Of a DNA stretch of 49,963 bases, positions 14,121 through 23,249 are shown in pieces. Positions within the stretch are counted from its first letter, which is position 1. Every line of letters begins with the position of its first letter. The notes under the pieces were generated by a model, which saw only the letters and a program-made list of their open reading frames with translations, was not told where the DNA came from and made no database searches. This stretch comes from Clostridia bacterium. GTDB lineage: Bacteria; Bacillota; Clostridia; Lutisporales; Lutisporaceae. The position numbers and the translations under genes are program-made. Where the stretch lies: assembly GCA_017994115.1 (NCBI GenBank), contig JAGOLK010000008.1:1-49963 (forward strand), read 5' to 3'.

Positions 14121-15119
14121 TTATTCCGTAAATATCCTTACATCCACATTGAAATTAGGAAGCAGAAAGCTGTCCTTGTCATCTATTGATATTTCAACAG
14201 GTATAACTGTTTCTCCGTTCTTCTCCACGGCCTTTTTTGCTATAGCTGCGATCTTTCCGTGATACTGCCTGCTTTTGTCTGCAGCAGGTATGATTCCCAC
14301 CCCGGCACCCGGCTTGACGTCCTTTATGAATTCTTCGGCAACATCGGCCTTGACCACTATGGTATCCATGTCCATCAAGCTAAGCAGCTTCTTTTCAGGG
14401 TTTATTTTATCCCCTGCTTTGTAGCCGATATCGTATACAATTCCGTTTTCCGCTGTGCATATTATATCGTTTCCTGAAATAAAGCTTCTGTTTATCTTGT
14501 TCTTCATCTGTCTTATTTCACTCTCTGCCGCTGCTGCTTTCTCATTCTGTATTGCCAGCCCAAGGTTATTAATGTATATAAGTCTATCCATCTGGTACTT
14601 TATATCCTCCGCATTCTTCCTTTTGGCATCCATTGCCTTTACATACCCGTCATATTCGTATTTTGAAATCGCTCCCGATTCATAAAGCTTCAATTGGGCC
14701 TCCAGTTCCTTCGAAGCCTTTTCAAGCTGCTCATTTTCATATTTCAAGTCATTTTCCAGCTTCTCCATATCAGGATTGGAGCCGGCATTATCCAGCTTTT
14801 TTGCTTCCAGCCTTATAATCTCAAGCTCATGCTGCCTGCTTTTTATTTTTTCCTGATATTCCTTCATGTCAATGGATAACAGTATATCCCCTTTCTTTAC
14901 CTGCTGTCCTTCCTTCACGTTTATCCCGGCTATCTCCGCTTCTATGTCCAGGCTGATATTTTCTATACTGTTTGCTTCAACAACGCCAAAGGCCTCTATT
15001 GCCTTCTCCTGTTCCGGAATCGGAGCCTCATCTGACGAAACATCCGCTGCGGCCTTGCCGCAGGCTGCAGTCATAAGTACTGCTCCTAACATCAATACAA
15101 CTAATATTTTTTTTCTCAT
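14121..15119 (-). CDS. Efflux adaptor lipoprotein (HlyD/MacA-like)
   Basis: The 332-residue protein starts MRKKILVVLMLGAVLMTAAC. The lipobox MTAAC puts the lipid-bearing cysteine at residue 20. It then has a biotinyl-lipoyl half motif (INVKEGQQVKKGDILLSID), a long coiled-coil hairpin (about 70-195), the second half (GIVYDIGYKAGDKI) and a beta-barrel region. This is the membrane-fusion adaptor layout. The ATG at 15119 overlaps the ATPase stop in TAATG, so I prefer it to the GTG at 15128. With the ATPase and the FtsX permease upstream it should form a MacAB-like export system for a peptide, lipid or drug. Confidence 0.88.
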   Translation of the reverse strand: MRKKILVVLMLGAVLMTAACGKAAADVSSDEAPIPEQEKAIEAFGVVEANSIENISLDIEAEIAGINVKEGQQVKKGDILLSIDMKEYQEKIKSRQHELEIIRLEAKKLDNAGSNPDMEKLENDLKYENEQLEKASKELEAQLKLYESGAISKYEYDGYVKAMDAKRKNAEDIKYQMDRLIYINNLGLAIQNEKAAAAESEIRQMKNKINRSFISGNDIICTAENGIVYDIGYKAGDKINPEKKLLSLMDMDTIVVKADVAEEFIKDVKPGAGVGIIPAADKSRQYHGKIAAIAKKAVEKNGETVIPVEISIDDKDSFLLPNFNVDVRIFTE

Positions 15120-15790
15120 TAACCCCACACCTTTCCGTCTCTGACATTAATTATCCTATTGCCGTAATCCGCAGCTTCCTTTGAATGAGTAACCTGTACT
15201 ATTGTTTTTTTCTTTTCCCTGTTGATCCTCTGCAGCAGCTGCATTACTTCAGTCCCTGTCTTTGTGTCAAGATTTCCGATTGGCTCATCTGCCAGTATTA
15301 TATCCGGCTCATTTACCAGTGCCCTTGCTATGGCCACCCTCTGCTGCTGTCCCCCCGAAAGCTCCCTGGGAGTATGGGCCCTTCTGTCCTCCAGCCCTAC
15401 AACTTCGAGGATATCATCCAGCTTGTTCTTGTAATCCTTCAGCTTTTTCCCATCCAGAAGCACCGGAAGAATTACATTCTCTTCCACGCTTAAATTGGGA
15501 ATAAGGTTATAAAATTGGAATACAAAGCCTATATCCCTTCTCCTCATTATGCTCTGCTCTTTGTCCTTCATTTCGGAAAGCTCGTTTCCCTTTATCTTCA
15601 CGCTTCCGGAGGTGGGCTTGTCAAGTCCCCCTATCAAATAGAGAAGCGTACTTTTTCCGGAACCCGAGGGTCCCATAATGGATACGAATTCTCCGGATTC
15701 TATACCCAGGTTTATATCCTTAAGGACTTCAATATCCAGATCTCCCATTTTAAAGGTCTTGTTAAGGTTTTTTGTTTCTATTATTTGCAT
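15119..15790 (-). CDS. ABC transporter ATPase (MacB/LolD type)
   Basis: The 223-residue protein has Walker A GPSGSGKST, Q-loop FQFYNLIP, signature LSGGQQQR, Walker B IILADEP and the D-loop GNLD, all intact and at MacB/LolD spacing. It powers the FtsX-type permease encoded just upstream. The ATG at 15790 is chosen because AGGAGTG stands 6 nt before it; the ATG at 15808 overlaps the permease stop region (TATGAATAG) and lacks its own site. Overlaps on both sides indicate one three-gene operon. Confidence 0.95.
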   Translation of the reverse strand: MQIIETKNLNKTFKMGDLDIEVLKDINLGIESGEFVSIMGPSGSGKSTLLYLIGGLDKPTSGSVKIKGNELSEMKDKEQSIMRRRDIGFVFQFYNLIPNLSVEENVILPVLLDGKKLKDYKNKLDDILEVVGLEDRRAHTPRELSGGQQQRVAIARALVNEPDIILADEPIGNLDTKTGTEVMQLLQRINREKKKTIVQVTHSKEAADYGNRIINVRDGKVWG

Positions 15791-15800
15791 ATCTTCACTC

Positions 15801-18299
15801 CTATTCATACTTTACCGCTTCAATTATGTTCAGCCTGGAGGACTTTAAGGCCGGGCTCACCGAAGCTATCATTGTAACTGCGGCACCTCCGGCAAGGGAG
15901 ATTGCCATAAGCCCTGCCGAATAGTGTATAGGGATAGGCAGGTCAATTGCCCTCATAACATACGGGACAATGGAAATATTTACAACTCCCGAAAAAACCC
16001 CAACCGATCCGCCAACTATTCCTCCCGAAAGGGCCTCTATGAAAATCATCTTTATGGTCTGCCCTTTGCTCATGCCCATTGAGCGGAACATTGCAAGGGA
16101 GCGCTTCCTCTCCATAAAGCTTATGGCAAAGTTGTTCAATATACCAAATACCCCTATGACCATTGCCATAATGGAAAAAATCCTGAAAATGCTGAACATT
16201 GCTTTGTTGGATTCATTGTTGGATTTCTCCATTTCATCCATTGTTGTAATATATATATCCTGATTGCCGAAGTACTCCTTTATGTTCTCTTTAACAACCT
16301 CCGGAGGCTTTGAGGTTTTAACCAGCATATCGTTGTAGTACTTCATCTGCATGTCGGATTTCAAATATTTGTCGCTTACTATTGCTATCTGCCCGTTGTA
16401 CATAATAGTCTCACAGAAACCTACTATCTTGTATGGGCGGTCTCCCCTCTTTGTACTCAGGTTAATGCTGTCTCCCATACCCACTCCGAATTTTTCTTTC
16501 AAAGCATTTGAGATTATTATGTTTCTGTCCCTGCCGAGCTCTTTTAGCAGGCTTTCCTTATCCCCGACTATGCCTATGTCGAAAAACTCATTAAACTTAT
16601 TGGGCTCAGCACCGATTATACAGCTAATCCTGTCCTTGCTGCCTGCCAGCTCCGTGCCAAATACCTGATAATTGCCATAGGCATCTGAGACTCCGTCAAT
16701 TTTCTCCGTCAGCATGAGCTTTTGCCTGTCAAGGCTCGGAACCCAGAATTCTATATCATAATCCAATGCCCTGTAGGCATTACCAACCTCCTTGGATACA
16801 CTGAAGCTTATTGTGTTTATAATCAGCAGAGCGGAAATACCCATGGAAAGAAGGGAAATATTATTAAGTACACTTTTGTTTTCTCTCAAATTTTTAGCTG
16901 CCAGGATTCCCTCATTGCCGAAAATAAATATATATATACCTTCGAACAGCTTTATAAACCCGCCGGTAATGTATGGTATCAATAAGGTTACCGATACGGA
17001 TGCAAATACAAGGCAAAGCATATCAACAGGAATCGCAGCACTTCTCGGTGCCGTCCTGGGGGCAATTATGACTGATGCCAGAAGGATCAGTCCCAGCCAC
17101 AGCCTGAAGCGCTTCTTTTTCTTTATGCTTTCTATTTTGTTAAGAACTATATCTTTGACAGAAATCCTGGATACCCTTATTATCGGAACAATCGAGCTTG
17201 CTACCGATAATGCCACGGCAAGTATAAATGCCGCAAGCATTTGAGTCCGGTCATACTGTACAGTTGCGGTAAAACCTGCGGCCCTGTCCGACTCTATCAG
17301 CATCATATTCATCATGACGTTCAGCACCCCTATACCCAATATACAGCCCAAGGCCCCTCCCACAACTCCGTAAGCGATACTCTCCGTCAGCAGCACCAGG
17401 TCAGTCATCCGTTTTGTTGCTCCTATGCTTCTGAAGGTTCCTATAATGGGAAGCATTTCCGTAGTTATTACCCTGAAAGAGGTATATATTATGAACACGC
17501 TGATAACCAGCACCATTACCACCATCATCATGAAAGGAACATTGAAGGTATTCGATCCTCTTCGGATATCTTCCTCGGGGATAGTTTCCCTTACGGTATA
17601 TCTCCCATATGCCTTTGAAAGGCTGTCCATAAGTTCCTGCTTCCGGCTCATGTCCTTCGGCTTCATGTGTATTGCCGATACCCTTCCCTTTGCATTGAAC
17701 AATGCGGCCAGTGTCTCCCTGGGCACCACTGCGTTGTTTGTCCTTCCGTCTTCAAGAAAGACTCCCTTGGGCTGTGCTATGCCGCATATGACAAATCTGT
17801 GCCTGACATCGTTAATTTTCAGTTCCATCGAATCTCCGAGGGTCAGCTTGAGCTTTTCGGCGGTAGCGCTGCTGAGTATTATCTTCTTTCCGCTGAAGGG
17901 ATGAAGCTTGTATTCTGCTTCAAGGGCAACGGGATTCATCATCTGCAGCTCGGAGAATACATATCCGTTCAGATCTATCTTGAATATCTCCTTTGAGTCT
18001 GCTTTATATATCCCCTGGCCGAAAACATTCCCAACAATAAAATCCATATCTTCCCTGAAGGCTTCCGCAGCCGAAGTCGTCATATATCCGGAGGGAGACT
18101 TCTCATTGGCGTGTATGATTATTTCCGAAGCTCCCACCGAGCTTCTCATTCTGTCCACCATCACTTGTGCCACCGAACCTGACATCGCCCCGGACGCAAA
18201 AAATAAGGCCGAGGATATCATTATTGAGAATAGTATCAGAAATGTCCTGAACTTTTTTTCTTTGATGTTTCTAATTGTAAATTTTAATATTACACTCAT
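15801..18299 (-). CDS. FtsX-like ABC permease with two MacB-type halves
   Basis: The 832-residue protein begins MSVILKFTIRNIKEKKFRTF, the usual FtsX N-terminus with a membrane helix and a large extracytoplasmic domain. A second helix group lies near residues 260-370, a central pair near 410-470 and a second N-terminal-like helix (ILAAKNLRENKSVLNNISLL). A second outer domain and final helices end in SSRLNIIEAVKYE. It is thus a tandem duplication of the four-helix unit, as in large FtsX permeases. I start at ATG 18299 because AAGAGGTG precedes it; the 18329 start lacks a site. It is the membrane part of the efflux operon. Confidence 0.9.
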   Translation of the reverse strand: MSVILKFTIRNIKEKKFRTFLILFSIMISSALFFASGAMSGSVAQVMVDRMRSSVGASEIIIHANEKSPSGYMTTSAAEAFREDMDFIVGNVFGQGIYKADSKEIFKIDLNGYVFSELQMMNPVALEAEYKLHPFSGKKIILSSATAEKLKLTLGDSMELKINDVRHRFVICGIAQPKGVFLEDGRTNNAVVPRETLAALFNAKGRVSAIHMKPKDMSRKQELMDSLSKAYGRYTVRETIPEEDIRRGSNTFNVPFMMMVVMVLVISVFIIYTSFRVITTEMLPIIGTFRSIGATKRMTDLVLLTESIAYGVVGGALGCILGIGVLNVMMNMMLIESDRAAGFTATVQYDRTQMLAAFILAVALSVASSIVPIIRVSRISVKDIVLNKIESIKKKKRFRLWLGLILLASVIIAPRTAPRSAAIPVDMLCLVFASVSVTLLIPYITGGFIKLFEGIYIFIFGNEGILAAKNLRENKSVLNNISLLSMGISALLIINTISFSVSKEVGNAYRALDYDIEFWVPSLDRQKLMLTEKIDGVSDAYGNYQVFGTELAGSKDRISCIIGAEPNKFNEFFDIGIVGDKESLLKELGRDRNIIISNALKEKFGVGMGDSINLSTKRGDRPYKIVGFCETIMYNGQIAIVSDKYLKSDMQMKYYNDMLVKTSKPPEVVKENIKEYFGNQDIYITTMDEMEKSNNESNKAMFSIFRIFSIMAMVIGVFGILNNFAISFMERKRSLAMFRSMGMSKGQTIKMIFIEALSGGIVGGSVGVFSGVVNISIVPYVMRAIDLPIPIHYSAGLMAISLAGGAAVTMIASVSPALKSSRLNIIEAVKYE

Positions 18300-18372
18300 A
18301 TTGCACCTCTTAAAAGAAATAAAACACATTGTTATATACGGCAGTTTCTGGAGAATGTTTTCAAAAAATAAA

Positions 18373-18402
18373 AAAACTATAGAAATTAATATCTATAGTT
18401 TT
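18373..18402 (-). terminator. Terminator of the dipeptidase gene
   Basis: AAAACTATAGA and TCTATAGTTTT pair over 8 nt, and the minus strand continues with T-rich sequence, 18 nt past the dipeptidase stop. It separates that gene from the efflux operon. Confidence 0.85.
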
Positions 18403-18420
18403 GAAAAACACATGTGGTTT

Positions 18421-19356
18421 TTATCCCAGGACATCCTTTATGACTCTTTCCCCGTTCTTGTACATTATCCTTTCAATATCTCCGTTGGAAAAACCCGCTT
18501 TTGACAGTGCATCAATTAGCAGATGCATATCTCCGGTATTTTTGATTGCCGTAAGAGTGCTGCAGCCGTCAAAGTCAGTACCTATGGCAACCGCTTCAAT
18601 ACCGGCGGTATTTGTCATATGGACTATATGTCTTGTCATAGCTTCAAGACTGCCGCCATCTCCGAGAAATTCAGGCTCAAGGTTCAGGGCGGCAACCCCT
18701 CCCTTTTCGGCAAGCTTTCTCAGCATGTCGTCAGTAAGATTTCTCCAGTGATTTTCAACAGCCCTTGCATTGGAGTGGGACGCAACAAAAGGTTTTTGGG
18801 ACAGCCTGACAACATCATAAAAGCCTTGATCCGAAAGATGGGATACATCTATAATCATCCCCAGTCTGTTCATCTCTGCCACAACTTCTTCTCCGAAGGC
18901 CGTGAGCCCTTTGTCCTTGTACTCCCATTGGAAGTTCGGATAGCCGATACAGTTTGGATAGTTCCAGGTCAGTGTAATAAGCCTTACCCCCAGCCTGTAA
19001 AGGATTCTGAGATTCCGGAGCTTCCCTTCCAGTACTCCTCCTTCCTCGGCAGTAATAAATGCGGATATTTTTCCTTCTGACCTGTTTTTTTTCAGTTCCT
19101 TCATGCTTCCCGCAAAAGCTATATCGGCACTGTTCTCTTCAATTTCATTATAGAAGCAGTCAATCATTTCCAGGCATCTGTCCATTGGCGCATTGTACTT
19201 ATCCAGGTCAACATACATCGCAAAAAACTGTGCCAGAGAGTTTCCCTTCTTTAGTTTCTGTATATCGATGCAGAGGTCGTTTTTCCTTAGTTTTATTTCT
19301 CCGTCAGAGTCTATGCAGCTTAAAATGGTATCACAGTGAAAATCGATAAGTTTCAT
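18421..19356 (-). CDS. Membrane-dipeptidase family metallopeptidase (M19)
   Basis: The 311-residue protein shows the M19 (renal dipeptidase) zinc ligands in order: DFHCDT at 5-10, a bridging Glu in TAEEGG, His in IDVSHLSD and in VASHSNARA, and GTDFDG near the C-terminus. It should hydrolyse dipeptides, including D-residue-containing ones, with two zinc ions. There is no signal peptide, so it is cytoplasmic, as in many bacterial members. The ATG at 19356 has a GGGGGAA site upstream. It is a single gene with its own terminator, divergent from the flavin-binding protein gene. Confidence 0.9.
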   Translation of the reverse strand: MKLIDFHCDTILSCIDSDGEIKLRKNDLCIDIQKLKKGNSLAQFFAMYVDLDKYNAPMDRCLEMIDCFYNEIEENSADIAFAGSMKELKKNRSEGKISAFITAEEGGVLEGKLRNLRILYRLGVRLITLTWNYPNCIGYPNFQWEYKDKGLTAFGEEVVAEMNRLGMIIDVSHLSDQGFYDVVRLSQKPFVASHSNARAVENHWRNLTDDMLRKLAEKGGVAALNLEPEFLGDGGSLEAMTRHIVHMTNTAGIEAVAIGTDFDGCSTLTAIKNTGDMHLLIDALSKAGFSNGDIERIMYKNGERVIKDVLG

Positions 19357-19496
19357 AATATTTCCCCCAGCAGAATTTATATTTACTACTCTTATTTTAA
19401 CAGATATCGGGACTTTTTCATATGATGGCGATTTAATATAGTGAAATTTCCCCTGTTGCTATATAATTATATTATTACATATGAGGAGCTGATTTT

Positions 19497-19964
19497 ATGT
19501 TCAGAGAAATGAGAAGGCAGGACAGAAAAACAGATAATGAAAAAGCTGCTGCAATTCTGGCTGCGGGAGAATACGGCATACTCTCAACCGTGGGAGACAA
19601 CGGCTATGCATACGGAGTACCCTTAAGCTATGCCTACAGCAACGGAAGCATATATTTCCACTGCGCACCGGAAGGGCATAAGCTGGACAATATAAAGCAC
19701 AACGATAAGGTATCCTTCTGTGTGGTAGGGGCAACCGAAGTCCTTCCCGGAGATTTCAGCACAAAATATGAAAGTGTGATAGTATTCGGAAAGGCTTCTG
19801 AGGTATATGACGATGAAAAAGAGGAAGCCCATATGGCAATACTCAAAAAATATTCATCGGAATTTATGGACAAAGGAATAAAATACATGAAGTCCGACTT
19901 ATACAAAACAAAAGTAATAAAAATTGAATTAGAGCATATGACCGGAAAATCCAGAAACGATTAA
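19497..19964 (+). CDS. Pyridoxamine-phosphate-oxidase-like flavin protein (Nim-like)
   Basis: The 155-residue protein has the split-barrel flavin fold of the NimA/PNPOx-like group: MRRQDRKTDNEKAAAILAAG, the strand pair YGILSTVGDNGYAYGVPLSY, YFHCAPEGHKLDNI for cofactor contacts, and YESVIVFGKASEV. Such proteins bind FMN or a deazaflavin and reduce small molecules; some give nitroimidazole resistance, but that cannot be told from sequence. GAGGAG precedes the ATG by 8 nt. A GC-rich hairpin follows the stop codon. Confidence 0.85.
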   Translation: MFREMRRQDRKTDNEKAAAILAAGEYGILSTVGDNGYAYGVPLSYAYSNGSIYFHCAPEGHKLDNIKHNDKVSFCVVGATEVLPGDFSTKYESVIVFGKASEVYDDEKEEAHMAILKKYSSEFMDKGIKYMKSDLYKTKVIKIELEHMTGKSRND

Positions 19965-19971
19965 AAGAGCA

Positions 19972-19994
19972 AAGGCTGCCGATAAGGCAGCCTT
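19972..19994 (+). terminator. Hairpin after the flavin-protein gene, T-run displaced
   Basis: AAGGCTGCC and GGCAGCCTT pair over GATAA. The expected T-run is absent here. GCAGCCTT followed by ATTTTTAT recurs at 20126-20133, beyond the palindromic element A2, as if the element had split a terminator. Confidence 0.6.
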
Positions 19995-20133
19995 CAAACT
20001 GCTGACAAAGCTCAAAATAGGAACAGTAATGTATAGTCAGAGCATAATTATGCAAAAATTGTTAATGGCTCTTATGAGACTCGACTTAGAAACAACCGTA
20101 TGCGAGGCATGGAGAAGGTTTTTCAGCAGCCTT
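19995..20133. repeat. Palindromic element A2, internally truncated relative of A1
   Basis: About 105 bp match the left arm of A1 closely (GGAACAGTAATGTATAGT, AAAAATTGTTAATGGCTCTT, CGACTTAGAAACAACCGTAT). The sequence then jumps from GCGAGGCATGGAG to the right-end tail AAGGTTTTTCA, so the apical core and most of the right arm are missing. The ends pair as CTGCTGA / TCAGCAG. GCAGCCTT occurs on both flanks (19987-19994 and 20126-20133), a possible target duplication. Like A1, it sits immediately downstream of the stop codon of a leftward gene. Confidence 0.8.
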
Positions 20134-20137
20134 ATTT

Positions 20138-21907
20138 TTATCCAAGCTTTATAAATCTGTCTATATCCTTCTCTATAAGCTCCAGAGAATTTCTCCAGAA
20201 GCCCGGATCGTGAACGTCAATATTCATGACCTTTGCAACATCCGCAATGCTCATCTTTCCTGTCACCGACAGCATCCTGTCATACTCCGCCGTGAATTCC
20301 TTTCCCTTCTTCAGGTACTCGGCATACAAGCCCTTAGAGAAAAGCAGTCCGAAGGCGTAGGGGAAGTTGTAAAAGTTATAGCCGGCGCTGTAATAGTGCG
20401 GCTTGCACAGCCACATGTAAGGGTGCAGGAAGTCCGGGTCAAGCCCGTTTCCGTATGCTTCCTTCTGTGCATCAAGCATTATCTCCTTCAGTTCATTTAC
20501 CGATAATGAGCCGGATTCCCTTCTTTTGAATACTTCACTTTCAAAAATGAAGCGGCTTAATATATCCACAATGACCTGGGCTGAATCTGATATATCGTTT
20601 TCCAGCATGGAGAAAGCTTCCTCCTTACCGGCTGTCTTTAATGCCGCCTCTTTGACTATGGTCTCGCAGAATATAGAGGCTGTCTCCGCTATGGGCATCG
20701 GGTAATCGGAGTTGAGATACTCTTCTTTTATAAGGCATGCCCCGTGATACCCGTGACCCAGCTCATGAGCCAGGGTAGTCATATTGCTGAAGCTTCCGTC
20801 AAAGTTTGCGAGTATTCTGCTCTCCCCTATGGAATGGAGATTCTCACAGAAAGCCCCTCCCCGTTTGCCATCCCTTGGTTCTGCATCTATCCAGCGGTTA
20901 TCGAAGGCATGGGCGGCATAATCTGCCAGCTTGTCACTGAAGGTTCTGAAGCTGGCAACTATATAGTCTCTGGCTTCCTTGTAGCTGAATTGCATATCCG
21001 CGTCCCCCATGGGGGCAAACATCTCATAGAAAGGCAGCCCGTTCTTATATCCCATAAGCTCTGCCTTTTTCCTGAAATACCTGTGGAAGTCCGGCAGGCT
21101 TTCCCGCATTGCGGCAATCATTGCATACAGTGTTTCCAAATCCATCCTTGAATCCAGAACCGTCTTCTCCAAAGGGGACTTGTAACCCTTCATCCGCGAT
21201 ACGGTAATTACTTCTCCCTTTATGCCGTTCAAGCAGGCGGCCACAGATTCGTCAATCTTTTGATAAGCCTTCAGCTCCGCTTCATAGGCTTTCTTTCTAA
21301 GCTCCGCATCCTTATTGTATGCCATGTTCCTGATTATCGGCAGCGGAAGCTTCTTATCCTCTCCGTCCAATGTAATTTCCACAAGAAGTGTGGAGGTTAA
21401 AAGCCCCTGAAGCTTTTCCCAAGCGGCAGAGCCTGTAGTCTTCATTTTTGATATCAGCGCTTCTTCTTTGTCGCTTAGCAGGTATTTGCTCTTTTCGAGA
21501 TTTTCCCTGAAGAAAAACTCAAACTTCTTCAGGCAGCTGTCAGAGGCAATGATTTCATTTATATTGCTTATGGTTCCAAGCCATTTCTGGAAGCTTACTT
21601 CGGGCTTTGTAAGCTCTGCGGCTTTTTCCTCCAGGCAGTCGATTACTTTCAGTGCCTTTTCATTTCTGGCTTCCACGCTCACGGTAAGCTGTGCGTAGCT
21701 GTAAAGCCGTGAATACAGCATATAGAACTCATTTATGGTCTTTATATATCTTCTCATCTTATGGGCCGCATCTGATGAGTCCTTAAAATTGCTCTCAGCC
21801 CATTCCTTTATCCTCTCAATATCCTTGATACATTTTTCATAGTCCTTCTTGAACTCTTTTGACTCGAAGGATTTATACAGTTCATCCAGACTCCATCTCT
21901 GATTCAT
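20138..21907 (-). CDS. pepF: Oligoendopeptidase F family metallopeptidase
   Basis: The 589-residue protein is a full-length M3B peptidase. The zinc site is TLAHELGHGYHG (HExxH near residues 381-385), with the third ligand region in PIAETASIFCETI, and a substrate-binding tail HYYSAGYNFYNFPYAFG typical of PepF. It cleaves medium-sized peptides in the cytoplasm. I start at ATG 21907 because GGAGG lies 7 nt before it; the 21925 start would read through that site. It lies 31 bp after the TelA-family gene on the same strand and may share its transcript. Confidence 0.93.
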   Translation of the reverse strand: MNQRWSLDELYKSFESKEFKKDYEKCIKDIERIKEWAESNFKDSSDAAHKMRRYIKTINEFYMLYSRLYSYAQLTVSVEARNEKALKVIDCLEEKAAELTKPEVSFQKWLGTISNINEIIASDSCLKKFEFFFRENLEKSKYLLSDKEEALISKMKTTGSAAWEKLQGLLTSTLLVEITLDGEDKKLPLPIIRNMAYNKDAELRKKAYEAELKAYQKIDESVAACLNGIKGEVITVSRMKGYKSPLEKTVLDSRMDLETLYAMIAAMRESLPDFHRYFRKKAELMGYKNGLPFYEMFAPMGDADMQFSYKEARDYIVASFRTFSDKLADYAAHAFDNRWIDAEPRDGKRGGAFCENLHSIGESRILANFDGSFSNMTTLAHELGHGYHGACLIKEEYLNSDYPMPIAETASIFCETIVKEAALKTAGKEEAFSMLENDISDSAQVIVDILSRFIFESEVFKRRESGSLSVNELKEIMLDAQKEAYGNGLDPDFLHPYMWLCKPHYYSAGYNFYNFPYAFGLLFSKGLYAEYLKKGKEFTAEYDRMLSVTGKMSIADVAKVMNIDVHDPGFWRNSLELIEKDIDRFIKLG

Positions 21908-21937
21908 TGGATAACCTCCACTCATTTTTTATATATA

Positions 21938-23023
21938 TCATTTCCCGATCAACTTTTGTTTAAGCTCTTTTTCAATAGCCGCGAGCTCTTCTTCCGCCTG
22001 CTTCCTCTTGATGCGGCCTTCCTTCTGGATATTCAGGGTCTCGTCAATTGTGGCTATAAGATCCTCATTTACCTTCTTTAGAGTCTCTATGTCCACAACT
22101 CCCCGCTCAGTCTCCCTTGCCAGGTCAATGGAACCGGTCTTCAGCATCTCCGCATTCTTCTGAAGCAGGGTATTGGTGGTGTCGGTTACTTCCTTCTGCA
22201 CCGCCAGGGCGTTTTTCTGCTTTGCCAGGCTTATTGCAATAACTATCTGATTTTTCCACAGGGGTATGGTATTCAATATTGAACTCTGTATCTTTTCCAC
22301 CAGTACCTGGTTATTGTTCTGAATAAGCCTTATTTGGGGCGCTGTCTGCAGGGACACCATCCTGCTGAGCTTCAGGTCGTGTATTTTCTTCTCAAATCTG
22401 TTTGCCATCTGTATAAGGTCATTCAGCTTCTGCGCATCTAAAGGATCATTGGTCTCATTCACCTTGGCCTGCATTTCCGGGATTACCTTTTCGTTGATTT
22501 CCTTAAGCTTCAAAGTTCCGGCCATTATGTAATAATTGAGGCTGCCCAGGTATTCAAGGTTTTTTTCAAACAGGTAATCCAGCAGGGTGATATCCTTTAA
22601 CAGCTGCATCTTGGATTTGTCCAGTTCATCTACGATTTTCTCAATCTCGGTGCTGAGCTTCTGATATCTTGCGGCAAACTTCTGGGTATTGTTAACTAAA
22701 GATCCGAAAATGGGAAACCTGGACATGAATCCCTTGCCCGAGCTTACACCATCAACATCCAATTCTTTCACCTTAAGCATAAGGTCGGTGAGTATATCTC
22801 CCACATAACCGCTGTCCTTTGCTCTTACCTCGCTTACAATGTTATCCGCAAAACCGGCTATCTGGCTTTGGGCCCCCACCCCATACTGAAGTATGAATTG
22901 GGAATCCTCCAAATCAATAGTTTTTATTATTTCTTCCAACCTCTGTTTCTGCTCTTCAGTCAGCTTGGAAAGGTCAACTTCCTCCACTGCGGTTTCCGCA
23001 ACCTTGTATTTTTCCGCTTCCAT
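21938..23023 (-). CDS. TelA / toxic anion resistance family protein
   Basis: The 361-residue protein matches the TelA family: an N-terminal acidic segment with LTEEQKQRLEEIIKTIDLED, then long alpha-helical coiled coils (VKELDVDGVSSGKGFMSRFP, IWKNQ-type segment IPLWKNQIVIAISLAKQKNA) and a charged C-terminal coil ending in KELKQKLIGK. TelA proteins are linked to tellurite and envelope stress, with unknown mechanism, and often accompany TerD-type genes; none is present here. The ATG at 23023 follows AAGGAGGAG; the 23044 start is upstream of that site. It is probably cytoplasmic. Confidence 0.88.
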   Translation of the reverse strand: MEAEKYKVAETAVEEVDLSKLTEEQKQRLEEIIKTIDLEDSQFILQYGVGAQSQIAGFADNIVSEVRAKDSGYVGDILTDLMLKVKELDVDGVSSGKGFMSRFPIFGSLVNNTQKFAARYQKLSTEIEKIVDELDKSKMQLLKDITLLDYLFEKNLEYLGSLNYYIMAGTLKLKEINEKVIPEMQAKVNETNDPLDAQKLNDLIQMANRFEKKIHDLKLSRMVSLQTAPQIRLIQNNNQVLVEKIQSSILNTIPLWKNQIVIAISLAKQKNALAVQKEVTDTTNTLLQKNAEMLKTGSIDLARETERGVVDIETLKKVNEDLIATIDETLNIQKEGRIKRKQAEEELAAIEKELKQKLIGK

Positions 23024-23249
23024 AAACACTCCTCCTTCGTACAATTATATATACGTAAATAATTAAGCTTTTACTAATCCCAATATAATACCATTTTATC
23101 ATTTTTTTCACAAAAATATATATGCAATCAGTGCAAAGATATATATGTGTATAGTATAATTGTATATAGCCTTTTTGCCGTGACGGGGCATTCCTAATAA
23201 GTATCGCCGGAAAATATAGAAAAAATTACGATATAGAAGGGGTAATTGT

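Noticed and set aside
16792..18504. Long rightward frames opposite the FtsX permease gene
   Set aside because: They mirror the permease codons, have no ribosome binding sites, and contain low-complexity serine/isoleucine runs.
19987..20133. Certain target-site duplication around element A2
   Set aside because: The 8-bp repeat overlaps the element's own terminal dyad, so it is kept only as a possibility.
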